Source: an uncultured Mediterraneibacter sp. (GTDB lineage Bacteria; Bacillota; Clostridia; Lachnospirales; Lachnospiraceae). Taken from it: a stretch of DNA of 33,117 bases. The notes beneath the pieces are model-generated. The model was not told where the DNA came from. It did not search any database and worked only from the letters and a program-made list of their open reading frames with translations. Numbering within the stretch: position 1 is the stretch's first letter; the number at the start of each line of letters is the position of its first letter. Positions 32,558 through 33,117 of this stretch are shown piece after piece. A program made the position numbers and the translations under genes. Location: contig CALWTQ010000041.1 of the NCBI GenBank assembly GCA_944384505.1, forward strand, positions 1 through 33,117, read 5' to 3'.

Positions 32558-33079
32558 CAGCTATTTAGCGCACTAACATTTCCTGTGACTCATGTCCGGA
32601 AGCGGAGCGGCTGGTCTGCGATACGTATTCTGTGAAAGGGGGGCAGCCGTGCGATGTTCCGTTCCAGAATCCGGAAAATCTAGCAGGCCGAAGAGATGTT
32701 TAAGGGCAAAGCAGCGCTCCGGGCAACTCGCTCTGCTCAGACAATCCCTGCGCGCTGCTTAACAACATCTCTCCGCCCTAAAGATTTTCAGCGGATTCCT
32801 CCAAAGTCACATCTCCCGGCTGCCCCCTTCCTCAGAAAGTATACTCAAACCATCCGCTCCACTTCCTGCGTATTTCCAGACGGAAGTGTTATTGCCTAAA
32901 TAGGCTGAACTGCGAAGTTGGCGCGGCTTGAGGGCTTTTCGACTGCGAAAGTCTTCCGGCCGCGCCTGCTTCTTGTGGCAGCTATATATTCATTAACTTC
33001 CGGCTCGAAAAGCCCAGAAAACAGCCCCATTTCGAGAAAGATTCTGCGGGGATGGAGGACGGCGACGGGCGCCTTCGGA
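32558..33079 (+). mobile_element. Copy 3 of the giant-hairpin element, broken off in its second hairpin
   Basis: The left end is CAGCTATTTAGCGCACTAAC (32558-32577), closer to the copy 1 end than to copy 2. Hairpin 1 (about 32590-32870) has the tip GCTCTGC at 32730-32736. The middle section (GGCGCGGCTTG, ATTCTGCGGGGATGGAGGA) matches the other copies up to about 33079, where copies 1 and 2 continue differently. The 68- and 67-codon reading frames across it are not genes. The element lies beyond the PduL gene, whose promoter is probably in the 101-bp gap between them. Confidence 0.8.
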
Positions 33080-33117
33080 GTCTGCAAATAAAAAGTCAAG
33101 CAGAAATTAATTAATTT
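33080..33117. other. Unrelated AT-rich sequence replacing the rest of element copy 3
   Basis: From GTCTGCAAATAAAAAG on, the sequence no longer follows the element, and the window ends 38 bp later. It could be the edge of an insertion or a deletion junction. It does not begin with a group II intron 5' consensus (GTGYG). Confidence 0.4.

Overview
The window looks like a chromosomal segment from a strictly anaerobic, fermentative Firmicute, most likely a Lachnospiraceae-type gut clostridium. The reasons are strong AGGAGG-type ribosome binding sites, a pyrophosphate-type phosphofructokinase, fermentative D-lactate dehydrogenase, rubrerythrin, a PduL-type phosphotransacylase, a glgP-malQ pair, an Rpn-family nuclease and a YesS-like membrane AraC regulator. 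The species cannot be named from this sequence. I see no rRNA, tRNA or CRISPR array.

Layout. 1-66 is the 3' end of a group II intron, inserted in a gene-free repeat (67-658). 767-3050 is a PadR regulator, a SEDS-like membrane protein and a PNPOx-fold protein, behind a near-consensus promoter and a large inverted-repeat operator. 3206-5038 (minus strand) holds rubrerythrin and a family 2 glycosyltransferase. 5218-8532 holds PPi-type phosphofructokinase, D-lactate dehydrogenase and an AraC regulator. 8783-12534 is a glycogen/maltodextrin operon (glgP-malQ). 12819-13772 is an Rpn-type nuclease.

14118-23466 is the main accessory block: a solute-binding-protein-like protein without a signal peptide, two class III CoA-transferases flanking an enoyl-CoA hydratase, an ion-transporter-type permease, an orphan DctP lipoprotein, and a membrane-anchored AraC regulator. 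It reads as a uptake and CoA-activation module for an unidentified organic acid, with its own extracellular sensing pair. 23759-25928 holds a zinc-dependent phospholipase C-like protein and a UMF1-type transporter. 26855-30697 is an ABC ATPase plus a large FtsX-type permease with a coiled-coil ectodomain. 30817-32456 (minus strand) holds an AEC-type transporter and PduL.

Three copies of one unusual element punctuate the window (67-658 inverted; 25935-26693 complete; 32558-33079, broken off). The complete copy has 20-bp terminal inverted repeats (18 bp perfect), no credible gene, and two giant hairpins whose tips carry the same GCGNAGC-type mini-hairpin motif in opposite orientation. A group II intron sits at that motif in copy 1. 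This is the strongest candidate for something undescribed. A second candidate is a 28-nt block (26/28 identical) just upstream of two unrelated minus-strand genes (rubrerythrin and the AEC transporter), able to form mutually exclusive pairings, one of which hides the ribosome binding site.
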